Shown here piece by piece: positions 14,956 through 22,243 of a stretch of DNA of 23,216 nt. Position numbers and translations under genes: made by a program. The DNA comes from Candidatus Moraniibacteriota bacterium. Lineage in GTDB: Bacteria; Patescibacteriota; Minisyncoccia; Moranbacterales; DUUL01. How positions within the stretch are numbered: the stretch's first letter is position 1; each line of letters opens with the position of its first letter. The stretch spans positions 1-23,216 of the forward strand of contig JAGYNP010000072.1 of the NCBI GenBank assembly GCA_018399935.1. The letters are read 5' to 3'. The notes below the pieces were generated by a model. It was not told the origin of the DNA. It did not search any database and saw only the letters and a program-made list of their open reading frames with translations.

Positions 14956-16707
14956 ATGAAAAAAAACAACAAAAACAAGTTTTTTTCAAGAAAACTTAAT
15001 TCCAAGAAAAAATCTGTTAACAAAAAAATCTTTTCAAAAAAAGATCGCTTACGAATCATCCCTTTGGGAGGATTAGAGGAAATTGGTCGTAATATGACAA
15101 TTTTTGAATACAATGACGATATTGTTATTGTTGATTGTGGAATGATGTTTCCTGATGAAAAAATGCTGGGAGTTGATTACATTATTCCTGATGTAGACTA
15201 CCTCAAAAACAAAAAGAAAAACATTCGAGGAATAATTATTACCCATGGTCATATGGACCATATTGGAGCTATTCCTCAAATTTTGCCAGAAATTGGTAAC
15301 CCACCAATTTATACTACTGAATTAACTCGGGCAATGATTTTGAAGCGACATGAGGAATATAAAGAATTGTCTCCACTTAATATTAAACAAGTCAGAAAGA
15401 TTGATCGTTTCAAATTGGGAACTTTTAACATTGAGTTTTTCCATGTCAATCATTCTATCCCAGATGCAATTGGTTTAGTTTTAAGAACTCCAGTCGGAAA
15501 TATTATGCACACTGGTGACTTTAAATTCGATCATTCACCAGTCGGTGATGTACCAGCTGATATTGCCAAAATCGCTCGTTTAGGTTCTGAGGGAATTTTA
15601 GCTTTAATGTCAGACAGTACTGATGCTGAAAAACCTGGGTACAGTATCTCTGAAGCTAAAATTAAAAAAACTATTGAGAAAATTTTTGAAGAAGCCAAAG
15701 GACGAGTTATTACTGCTACCTTCTCCTCTTTAATTTCTCGTATTCAAGAAATTGCCGAAGTGACTGAAAAATCTGGCAGAAAATTGGCAATAGATGGCTA
15801 TTCGATGCGAAACAATTTTGAAATAGCTAGAAAACTGGGTTATATTAATGCTCACAAATCAACCTTTATTGATATCAAAGAAGTTGACCGCTATCCTGAT
15901 AGCAAAGTGGCAATTCTTTGCACTGGAGCTCAAGGTGAAGGCAATGCAGTTTTGATGAGAATTGTCAACAATGAACACAAATATATCAAAATTAATCATG
16001 GCGACACAGTAGTTTTTTCTTCTTCAGTTATCCCTGGGAATGAAAGATCAGTTCAGGGAATGAAAGATACTCTTTACAAAAAAGGAGCTCACGTTATTCA
16101 TTATAAAATGATGGATATTCATTCTGGAGGACACGCTCGACAAGAAGATTTGAAAATGATGATTAATTTAGTTCGTCCAAAATATCTAATCCCCATCCAC
16201 GGAACTTTCTTTATGCTAAAACTTCACGGAGAACTCGGTGAAGAACTAGGAATGAAGAAAAAAAACACTTTAATTGGTAAAAATGGTTGCGTTTTTGAAT
16301 TCAATAAAGAACAGGAAGGCCGAATTACTGAAGAAAAAGTTTCAACTTCTAATATAATGGTAGATGGAATTGGACTTGGCGATATTGGAAATGTGGTTTT
16401 AAGAGACCGACAACACTTGTCTGAAGACGGAATGTTTACAATCGTTTCAGTCGTTGATAGAGTTAGAAAAAAAGTAGTAGGAGAACCACAAGTTTCTTCT
16501 AGAGGTTTTATCTATGTCAAAGAAAACTTTGATTTAGTAAACCAAACTAAAACTCGAGTTAAAAAAGAGATTAATAAAATATTGGACGGTGGCGCTACTC
16601 CTGATTGGAATTATGTTAAAAAGAATATCCAAGAAGATATTGGAAAATTCTTATTCCAAAAAACTCAAAGAAGACCAATGATATTACCAATAATTATAGA
16701 GGTTTAA
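14956..16707 (+). CDS. rnj: Ribonuclease J
   Basis: RNase J is a beta-CASP metallo-beta-lactamase nuclease with endonuclease and 5'-3' exonuclease activity, used in mRNA decay and rRNA maturation. The 583-residue protein has a basic extension (1-32, Lys-rich), then RLRIIPLGGLEEIGRNM. The metal centre is HGHMDH (97-102), His163/His166 and HTGDFK (185-190). The beta-CASP region has TATFSSLISRIQ (253-264) and CTGAQGEGNAVLMR (322-335), and the end of the core has HSGGHA (389-394) and PIHGT (413-417). The C-terminal domain is present. The start was chosen as the first ATG; an internal start after the basic arm cannot be excluded. A structured leader precedes it and a clear terminator follows. Confidence 0.97.
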   Translation: MKKNNKNKFFSRKLNSKKKSVNKKIFSKKDRLRIIPLGGLEEIGRNMTIFEYNDDIVIVDCGMMFPDEKMLGVDYIIPDVDYLKNKKKNIRGIIITHGHMDHIGAIPQILPEIGNPPIYTTELTRAMILKRHEEYKELSPLNIKQVRKIDRFKLGTFNIEFFHVNHSIPDAIGLVLRTPVGNIMHTGDFKFDHSPVGDVPADIAKIARLGSEGILALMSDSTDAEKPGYSISEAKIKKTIEKIFEEAKGRVITATFSSLISRIQEIAEVTEKSGRKLAIDGYSMRNNFEIARKLGYINAHKSTFIDIKEVDRYPDSKVAILCTGAQGEGNAVLMRIVNNEHKYIKINHGDTVVFSSSVIPGNERSVQGMKDTLYKKGAHVIHYKMMDIHSGGHARQEDLKMMINLVRPKYLIPIHGTFFMLKLHGELGEELGMKKKNTLIGKNGCVFEFNKEQEGRITEEKVSTSNIMVDGIGLGDIGNVVLRDRQHLSEDGMFTIVSVVDRVRKKVVGEPQVSSRGFIYVKENFDLVNQTKTRVKKEINKILDGGATPDWNYVKKNIQEDIGKFLFQKTQRRPMILPIIIEV

Positions 16708-16710
16708 AAA

Positions 16711-16745
16711 ATAAAACCGCTCATTGTGAGCGGTTTTATTTTTCA
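16711..16745 (+). terminator. Intrinsic terminator of rnj
   Basis: The 13-base arms at 16711-16723 and 16727-16739 pair perfectly around a TTG loop (core ACCGCTCA/TGAGCGGT) and are followed by a T run. It begins three bases after the rnj stop and is the clearest terminator in the window. Confidence 0.9.
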
Positions 16746-16748
16746 AAC

Positions 16749-16876
16749 AAATCACAAATTCAAAATTACAAATCACAAATAAGCACCAATGTTCAAAATT
16801 CTAATTTTCAAAACCTGATCTCAAAAGAGTTTTGAATTTAAGATATTGTAATTTGTGAATTATTTGTGATTTGTAA
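16749..16876. repeat. Inverted-repeat element built from A-rich heptads
   Basis: The left arm is five consecutive 7-base units, AAATCAC AAATTCA, AAATTAC AAATCAC and AAATAAG (16749-16783). TTACAAATCACAAATAA (16766-16782) is matched by its exact reverse complement at 16860-16876, and further AAATNNN-type units continue in that arm. The 77-base middle is AT-rich. The element fills most of the gap between the rnj terminator and the trpS promoter. Similar tracts precede lgt, so it looks like a dispersed intergenic repeat; no transposase is associated. Confidence 0.7.
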
Positions 16877-16883
16877 AATATAT

Positions 16884-16912
16884 TTGCCAAAAAACTCCTT
16901 TTAAACTAATAT
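16884..16912 (+). promoter_or_regulatory. Sigma70-like promoter of trpS
   Basis: TTGCCA (16884-16889), a 17-base spacer and TAATAT (16907-16912) lie 27 bases before the trpS ATG and just outside the right arm of the heptad element. Confidence 0.55.
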
Positions 16913-16939
16913 GTTTATATAAACAAATAACTTTAAATT

Positions 16940-17929
16940 ATGAGTAAAAAGCGAATTTTCTCTGGCATTCAACCTTCTGGCAATATTCATTTAGGTAATT
17001 ATTTAGGAGCAATTAAGAACTGGGTCAATTTACAAAATGATTATGATTCTATTTTTTGTATTGTTGATCTTCATGCCATAACAGTTCCTCAAGACCCTCA
17101 AAAATTATCTCAAAAAACTTTAGAAGTAGCTAAACTCTACCTAGCTTCTGGAATAAATCCAAAAAAATCAATTCTTTTTGTTCAGTCTCAAGTTCAAGAA
17201 CATACTGAATTAATGTGGTTATTAAATACTGTCACCAATACTGGAGATTTAAACAAAATGACTCAATTCAAACATAAAACCCATAAAGAAATCGAAAAAG
17301 AAAATATCAAAGCCGGTCTATTAAATTACCCAATTTTAATGGCAGCTGATATTCTTCTCTATGACACTGACGTAGTTCCAGTAGGCGAAGATCAATTGCA
17401 ACACATTGAATTGACTAGAAAATTAGCTAGAAAGTTTAATCAGAAATTTGGAGACACTTTTGTTTTACCCACAGGTTTCACTCGAAATAAAAGCAAAAGA
17501 ATAATGGGCTTGGATAATCCTACTAAAAAAATGTCAAAATCAGCTTCCTCCGAATATAATTGGATTGGAATTTTAGATGACTCAGAAACCATCAAGAAAA
17601 AAATTATGAAAGCTATCACTGACAGTACTCCAGAAATTGAATATTCAGATAAAAAACCGGCTTTAAAAAATTTAATTAATATTTTCAGCTTGATTGCTGA
17701 TAAAAAACCTCGAGAAATTATTGAAAAATATCAAAACCAGGGCTATAAAGAATTTAAGGAAGATTTAGCTGAATCTTTAGTGAATTATCTCAAACCAATT
17801 CAAGAAAATTATTCCAAACTTAATGACGAAGATGTTAAAAAAATCTTAACATTAGGAGCCAATCAAGCCCGAGAAATAGCCGAAAATAAGCTCGTCGAGG
17901 TCAAGAAAAAAATGGGTCTTGGAATCTAA
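16940..17929 (+). CDS. trpS: Tryptophan-tRNA ligase (TrpRS)
   Basis: TrpRS charges tRNA-Trp. The 329-residue protein has the usual bacterial length and both class I signatures: the HIGH-type GIQPSGNIHLGNYLGA (9-24) and KKMSKSASS (196-204). It also has the Trp-pocket and ATP region NYPILMAADILLYDTDVVPVG (129-149) followed by DQLQHIELTR (151-160), strongly conserved in TrpRS and distinguishing it from TyrRS. It is monocistronic, with a promoter 27 bases upstream and an intrinsic terminator after the stop. No tryptophan biosynthesis or T-box leader is visible upstream. Confidence 0.98.
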   Translation: MSKKRIFSGIQPSGNIHLGNYLGAIKNWVNLQNDYDSIFCIVDLHAITVPQDPQKLSQKTLEVAKLYLASGINPKKSILFVQSQVQEHTELMWLLNTVTNTGDLNKMTQFKHKTHKEIEKENIKAGLLNYPILMAADILLYDTDVVPVGEDQLQHIELTRKLARKFNQKFGDTFVLPTGFTRNKSKRIMGLDNPTKKMSKSASSEYNWIGILDDSETIKKKIMKAITDSTPEIEYSDKKPALKNLINIFSLIADKKPREIIEKYQNQGYKEFKEDLAESLVNYLKPIQENYSKLNDEDVKKILTLGANQAREIAENKLVEVKKKMGLGI

Positions 17930-17956
17930 ACCCAAACAATTCCAAATAAAATTCAA

Positions 17957-17987
17957 AAAAAATCCAGATTAAACCTGGATTTTTTAT
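17957..17987 (+). terminator. Intrinsic terminator of trpS
   Basis: AATCCAG (17961-17967) pairs with CTGGATT (17975-17981); flanking A and T tracts lengthen the stem to about 11 bp. A T run follows, 28 bases after the stop codon. Confidence 0.8.
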
Positions 17988-18049
17988 TTGTTTTTTCTAA
18001 ATTATCATCTAAGAATCCAAATTTAGGTTTTTCCCTTTAAAAAGAGAAT

Positions 18050-18080
18050 TAAAATAAAAACCCCACAAAAAAAGAGGTTT
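18050..18080 (-). terminator. Probable terminator of the minus-strand membrane-protein gene
   Basis: On the minus strand AAACCTC (18074-18080) and GGGGTTT (18058-18064) form a 7-bp stem with one G-T pair, followed by TTTTTATTTT. It lies about 100 bases after the stop at 18180. The mismatch would be C-A on the plus strand, so it fits minus-strand transcription. Confidence 0.45.
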
Positions 18081-18179
18081 CTTGGTGAGTTTATTAAAAA
18101 AAATAAAAAAGGCTTTTAATAGACTTCCACCTTAACAAAAAAACAAACAGATCTCAAACTTAATCCCTGCTATTTAATA

Positions 18180-18668
18180 TTATCTTCTTCTATTGTTCAA
18201 TCCCATCAAAACTCCAAAAGGCACAACTGCCCAGAAAAATCGAGCTTCTTTAGAAATTAAAATGTTTTTTGAAAGGGGAGTAAAAAAATTTTCTAATTCA
18301 TCAACAGAAAACCAACTTAAAACAATACTCCCAATCATTCCAACAATCACCAAAGCTAACAAAATAACTCTTCCCCAACCAATCACCCCCTTGCTCTTAA
18401 TAGTAAAAGGGAAAGCTTTTTTGACTCCATTAAAAACCAAAAAGATAATCACTCCCAACAAAATAGCTTTTATTCCACTAGACTCTGGGATGAAATAAGA
18501 ATAACTAACAATCACAAAAGAAATATAAACAGCTAAAACCAGCGATCCCAAATTCTTCTTGTTAATCAAAAAAGTTAAAGTAATCCCAATTATTAAAAAA
18601 ATAATTAAAAGCCAAACATCTCCAGCATATTGACTAGGAACTCCAATTTGAGTTAAAAATTCAATCAT
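18180..18668 (-). CDS. Hypothetical membrane protein, about five TM segments
   Basis: I do not recognise this 162-residue protein. Hydrophobic segments lie at about 18-36, 41-60, 66-80, 98-120 and 143-156. Short charged loops carry lysines (NKKN, GVKK, TIKSKG), and the C-terminus is basic (NNRRR). There are no Cys or obvious catalytic motifs. Resemblance to small membrane proteins of unknown function in other CPR genomes is my impression only. It is an isolated minus-strand gene between convergent trpS and divergent lgt, with a probable terminator at 18050-18080. It is judged real because the frame is long, has typical membrane-protein composition and starts at a clean ATG, while the opposite-strand frame across it lacks coding character. 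Confidence 0.75.
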   Translation of the reverse strand: MIEFLTQIGVPSQYAGDVWLLIIFLIIGITLTFLINKKNLGSLVLAVYISFVIVSYSYFIPESSGIKAILLGVIIFLVFNGVKKAFPFTIKSKGVIGWGRVILLALVIVGMIGSIVLSWFSVDELENFFTPLSKNILISKEARFFWAVVPFGVLMGLNNRRR

Positions 18669-18722
18669 TGTTTTATTTTTATTTTTATGTTAAAATTTTA
18701 AATTCAAATCAAAAATATCTTT

Positions 18723-18750
18723 TTGATAAGTTTTAAGATATAATTATAAT
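18723..18750 (+). promoter_or_regulatory. Sigma70-like promoter, probably for lgt
   Basis: TTGATA (18723-18728), a 16-base spacer and a perfect TATAAT (18745-18750) point towards lgt. The leader would be about 155 bases and would include the repeats at 18797-18906. Confidence 0.5.
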
Positions 18751-18796
18751 AACACGAGTTTAAGAAATTTTGAATTACTTGAGACATAATTTATAA

Positions 18797-18856
18797 TTTG
18801 CTATTTGTAATTAGTTCGCTTTTATTTCTACTAACTAATGAATAACAAATAACAAA
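18797..18856. repeat. Imperfect inverted repeat before lgt, related to the trpS heptad element
   Basis: TTTGCTATTTGTAATTAGTT (18797-18816) is matched, with a 4-base gap and one substitution, by the reverse complement of AACTAATGAATAACAAATAACAAA cut as 18833-18840 and 18841-18856. The AACAAAT units resemble the heptads at 16749-16783, suggesting a second, more degraded copy of the same kind of element. Confidence 0.5.
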
Positions 18857-18878
18857 GAAATTCTTTTGAAATTTTTTG

Positions 18879-18906
18879 CAAACTATCAATTACAAACTAT
18901 CAATTA
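18879..18906 (+). repeat. Two tandem 14-bp repeats immediately before lgt
   Basis: CAAACTATCAATTA occurs twice head to tail (18879-18892, 18893-18906) and is followed by a partial third start, CAAA, two bases before the ATG at 18912. The repeat replaces the usual ribosome-binding region; no Shine-Dalgarno sequence is visible. Confidence 0.75.
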
Positions 18907-18911
18907 CAAAT

Positions 18912-19727
18912 ATGCAATCATTTTTAAAATTTTATCAAAATATTCCCTCTCACATTAATCCTGAAATTTTCCAAATCAATTTTTTGTCTGTTCGCTGGTA
19001 TTCTATTGGATATATTTTAGCTTTTCTGACAGTTTTAATTTTAACTTGGTGGCGAATTTATAAAAAAGAATTTGATTCCAAAAAACTTCCTGAAAAGAAA
19101 ATCAAAGAAATTATTTTAGATGTTTTTTTAATAGGCATTTTTGGACTAATAGTTGGGGCTCGCTTGGGTTATTTTATTTTCTATAATTGGACAACAATTT
19201 TCAATAATCCTTGGGAGATTTTTATTCCTGGTTCAAAAGGTTTTTTTGGTTTTTCTTTCCATGGAGGTTTAATTGGAGCATTTTTAGTCAGTTGGCTTTA
19301 TTGCCGATTTAATAAAATTTCTCTTCAATCTTTAAGTAACTTAATTCTTCCAGCTATTCCTTTAGGATTATTTTGGGGAAGATTAGGAAACTTTTTTAAC
19401 GGAGAACTTTGGGGAAAACCAACTGAAAAACCCTGGGGAATGCGTCCTAACTTTCAAAGTAATTCTTTACACCATCCCAGTCAACTATATGAGGCACTAG
19501 GAGAAGGTGTTATAATATTTATGGTTTTGTGGTTAATTAGAAATAAACCCTGGGTTCAAAATAATTTCTTTAGTTTATTTCTAATTTTATATGGAATAGT
19601 TAGATTTGGAATAGAATTTTTTAGAATCTCTCCAACCGAACACATTATTCTAGAAGTACTTACTACTGGACAAATTTTATGTTTAATAATGATTTTTTTT
19701 GGAATCTTTTTATTTCAAAAAAAATAA
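18912..19727 (+). CDS. lgt: Phosphatidylglycerol-prolipoprotein diacylglyceryl transferase (Lgt)
   Basis: Lgt transfers a diacylglyceryl group to the lipobox Cys of prolipoproteins, the first step of lipoprotein maturation, in the cytoplasmic membrane. Counted from this start the protein has 271 residues and about seven membrane segments. It shows SVRWYSIGYILAF near the N-terminus (catalytic Tyr region), SFHGGLIGAFLVSW (115-128) with the essential His, the Lgt signature GRLGNFFNGELWGKP (156-170), HPSQLYEALGEG (188-199) and the C-terminal Arg in YGIVRFGIEFFR. A longer frame opens at 18876, but the extra 12 residues are encoded by the tandem repeats, so I chose 18912. Its presence implies lipoproteins are made; lspA is not in the window. 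Confidence 0.95.
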   Translation: MQSFLKFYQNIPSHINPEIFQINFLSVRWYSIGYILAFLTVLILTWWRIYKKEFDSKKLPEKKIKEIILDVFLIGIFGLIVGARLGYFIFYNWTTIFNNPWEIFIPGSKGFFGFSFHGGLIGAFLVSWLYCRFNKISLQSLSNLILPAIPLGLFWGRLGNFFNGELWGKPTEKPWGMRPNFQSNSLHHPSQLYEALGEGVIIFMVLWLIRNKPWVQNNFFSLFLILYGIVRFGIEFFRISPTEHIILEVLTTGQILCLIMIFFGIFLFQKK

Positions 19728-19770
19728 TCGACATTCAATATTTATTCAACACCAATAAATTAATACTCAA

Positions 19771-19799
19771 TTGAATATTAATTATTTAGATATTAGATA
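19771..19799 (+). promoter_or_regulatory. Possible promoter of tsaD
   Basis: TTGAAT (19771-19776), a 17-base spacer and TAGATA (19794-19799) lie 42 bases before the tsaD ATG. The match is moderate in very AT-rich sequence. Confidence 0.35.
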
Positions 19800-19840
19800 A
19801 ATACTAAATATTAAATATTTTTAAAATTTTATTTTAAATA

Positions 19841-20956
19841 ATGTTAATTTTTTCCATTGAAACTTCTTGCGACGAAACTGCCTCAGCTATCTTGAAATTC
19901 AAATCAGATAGTTCTTTTGAGGTTCTCGCCAATCAAATTTCATCCCAAATAAAACTTCACGCCAAATGGGGTGGAATTGTTCCTAATTTAGCCGCCAGAG
20001 AACACTCTAAGAATATTCTTCCTGTAATTAAAACTACTTTTAAAGAAGCTAATTTAAAGCCTAAAGATATTGATATTTTTGGCGTTACTGCTGGTCCAGG
20101 TTTAATCCCAGCTTTATTAATTGGAGCAAATGTAACCAAAACAATAGCCTACTTTCATCAAAAACCTTTAATTAAAATAAATCACATTGAAGGTCATATT
20201 TATTCAAATTTTATAAATAAAAATAACAAAGGGAATTTAAACCAATATAACTTTCCTATATTAAACTTAGTTATTTCAGGAGGACATACTCAACTAATTC
20301 TAATGAAAAATCATTTAAAATATAAAATCATCGGTGAGACTCAAGATGATGCAGTAGGAGAAGCTTTTGATAAAGTTGCTAAGATGCTAGGTTTTGAATA
20401 TCCAGGTGGACCAATAATCTCAAAACTAGCTAATGAGGCCGAGAATTTAATTAAAAAATCCCAAATTAATTCAAAATTTTTAAAAATAAAATTTCCTCGA
20501 CCAATGATTAACTCTGATAATTTAAATTTTTCTTTTTCTGGTTTAAAAACTTCAGTCTTATATTTTTACCAGAAATTATTAGAGAAAAAAATAACCGAGT
20601 CAGAACTAATTCTTTGGAAAAAATTTATTGCCAAAGCTTTTCAAGATGCAGTAATAGATGTTTTGAAAAACAAGACCTTGAAAACCATTAAAATTCATCA
20701 ACCGAAGACCGTTTTGCTATCAGGAGGAGTTTCAGCTAATAATAAAATTTTAGAAATTTTAGAAAAAGAATTAAAAACAAAACACCCTGAAATCATTTTT
20801 AATTCACCCCGTAAATCACTCTGTGGAGATAATGCTGTTATGATTGGAATTGCTGGCATTGCCCATTATCTATATTCTAAAAATAACCCAACCTTCCAAA
20901 TTAATTGGAAAAATTTAGAAGCCGATTCTGGATTGAAATTAAAAGATTTAAATTAA
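19841..20956 (+). CDS. tsaD: tRNA threonylcarbamoyladenosine transferase TsaD
   Basis: TsaD (Kae1/Gcp family) transfers the threonylcarbamoyl group to A37 of ANN-decoding tRNAs, acting with TsaB and TsaE. The 371-residue protein begins IFSIETSCDETASAIL (3-18). It carries GGIVPNLAAREHSKNI, TAGPGLIPALLIG (83-95), the metal-binding NHIEGHIYSNF with His115 and His119, SGGHT (146-150), EAFDKVAKMLG (174-184), YPGGP, LSGGVSANNKI and the final metal ligand Asp330 in CGDNAVMIG. All family hallmarks are intact. It is slightly longer than the usual 335-345 residues because of inserts around 125-137 and 205-255. tsaB and tsaE are not adjacent. It converges on the malic enzyme gene with a 60-base gap. Confidence 0.97.
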   Translation: MLIFSIETSCDETASAILKFKSDSSFEVLANQISSQIKLHAKWGGIVPNLAAREHSKNILPVIKTTFKEANLKPKDIDIFGVTAGPGLIPALLIGANVTKTIAYFHQKPLIKINHIEGHIYSNFINKNNKGNLNQYNFPILNLVISGGHTQLILMKNHLKYKIIGETQDDAVGEAFDKVAKMLGFEYPGGPIISKLANEAENLIKKSQINSKFLKIKFPRPMINSDNLNFSFSGLKTSVLYFYQKLLEKKITESELILWKKFIAKAFQDAVIDVLKNKTLKTIKIHQPKTVLLSGGVSANNKILEILEKELKTKHPEIIFNSPRKSLCGDNAVMIGIAGIAHYLYSKNNPTFQINWKNLEADSGLKLKDLN

Positions 20957-21016
20957 AATAAAATTCCCTCGTAAGAAATATTTTGTATTTTTTTATATTA
21001 ATACTTTTTAATATAA

Positions 21017-22150
21017 TTATTTAATAGCGTTAGCAATAGCCTTTACCACTTTTTTATCTGTAACTTTTGGTAATAAATTATTTTTAGTTGGTTTTTTAAT
21101 TGAATAAGCAATGGCAATAGCTGCGCTAACTTTCATTTTAACTGTAACTTTCTTTTTTTCAGAATCAATTAACCCCCTAAAAATTCCTGGGAAAACTAAA
21201 GCATTATTTATTTGATTAGGAAAATCAGATCTACCAGTACCAATAATTGAAGCACCAGCTTTTTTTGCTAAATTTGGCATTATTTCTGGAACAGGGTTAG
21301 CCATAGGAAAAAGAATTGGTTTTGGTGCCATTGTCTTAATCATCTGACAATTAACTAGATTAGCTTTTGACACACCAATAAATACATCCGATTTCTTTAT
21401 AGCTCCTTTAAGATTCCCTTTTATTTTACTTTTATTTGTTTTTAATGCTATTTCTTTTTTTACATCATTTAATTTTGCCCTTCCTTTATATATAGTCCCT
21501 TTACTATCAAGTAAGATAATATCTTTCACTCCTTGACTTATAAGCAATCTAGTAATTGCAATTCCAGCTGCACCAGCTCCATTAACAACCACTTTTAAAT
21601 CCTTAATTACTTTCCCAGTAACTCGTAAAGAATTAATTAAAGCCGCTAAAACAACAATAGCTGTTCCATCTTGATCATCATGAAAAACTGGAATAGACAA
21701 CTCTTTTTCCAATCTTTTAGTTATTTCAAAACATCGAGGAGCCGAAATATCTTCAAGATTAATACCAGCAAAAGTTGGTTCAATTTGTTTACAAAATTTA
21801 ATTATTTCCTCTACTTTAGTTGTATTAATACAAAGTGGAATAGCATCAATTCCAGCAAATTCTTTAAAAATGACAGCTTTTCCTTCCATAACTGGCATTC
21901 CTGCCTCTGGTCCAATATCTCCTAATCCAAGTATTGCTGTACCATCAGAAACAACTGCTACCATATTTTTTCTATTTGTAAGTTCCCAGGATTTTTCCTT
22001 GTTTTTAGCAATTTCCATGCAAGGAGCTGCCACTCCTGGAGTATAAGCAAGAGACAAATCATCCTTAGTTTTCAAAGAAACACGAGATTTAATTTCAAAT
22101 TTACCCTGATATCTTTTATGTAGTTTTATTGATTGTTTATTGTAATCCAT
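21017..22150 (-). CDS. NAD(P)-dependent malic enzyme (prokaryotic short type)
   Basis: Malic enzyme decarboxylates malate to pyruvate with production of NAD(P)H. The 377-residue protein has the short bacterial/archaeal form without a phosphotransacetylase extension. Visible sites are SLAYTPGVAAPC (33-44) with catalytic Tyr36, VSDGTAILGLGDIGP (67-81), EGKAVIFK (89-96) with catalytic Lys91, NLEDISAPRCFEI (131-143) and FHDDQDGTA (156-164) for metal ligands, and the dinucleotide-binding VVVNGAGAAGIAITRLL (187-203). At the position usually HDDQHGTA there is Asp161 instead of His, which may be lineage-specific. Cofactor preference cannot be told from sequence. It follows the TDT transporter gene by 93 bases on the same strand, suggesting a malate-use unit. 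Confidence 0.94.
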   Translation of the reverse strand: MDYNKQSIKLHKRYQGKFEIKSRVSLKTKDDLSLAYTPGVAAPCMEIAKNKEKSWELTNRKNMVAVVSDGTAILGLGDIGPEAGMPVMEGKAVIFKEFAGIDAIPLCINTTKVEEIIKFCKQIEPTFAGINLEDISAPRCFEITKRLEKELSIPVFHDDQDGTAIVVLAALINSLRVTGKVIKDLKVVVNGAGAAGIAITRLLISQGVKDIILLDSKGTIYKGRAKLNDVKKEIALKTNKSKIKGNLKGAIKKSDVFIGVSKANLVNCQMIKTMAPKPILFPMANPVPEIMPNLAKKAGASIIGTGRSDFPNQINNALVFPGIFRGLIDSEKKKVTVKMKVSAAIAIAYSIKKPTKNNLLPKVTDKKVVKAIANAIK

Positions 22151-22243
22151 ATGTTTTAATTAAATATAATTTTCTGTTAAATTTTTTCTTAAATAAATCT
22201 ATTTTAAATAACTATAAAATTTCTTAATTATTTTAAAAATTAA

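Noticed and set aside
16749..16783. CRISPR array
   Set aside because: The units are 7 bases with no spacers and no cas genes are present.
18193..18498. Plus-strand open frame of 101 codons opposite the membrane-protein gene
   Set aside because: It lacks a ribosome-binding site and the minus-strand frame has clear membrane-segment composition.
18876..18911. Upstream start of lgt
   Set aside because: The extra 12 residues are produced by the tandem 14-bp repeats and are not typical of Lgt; the ATG at 18912 fits better.
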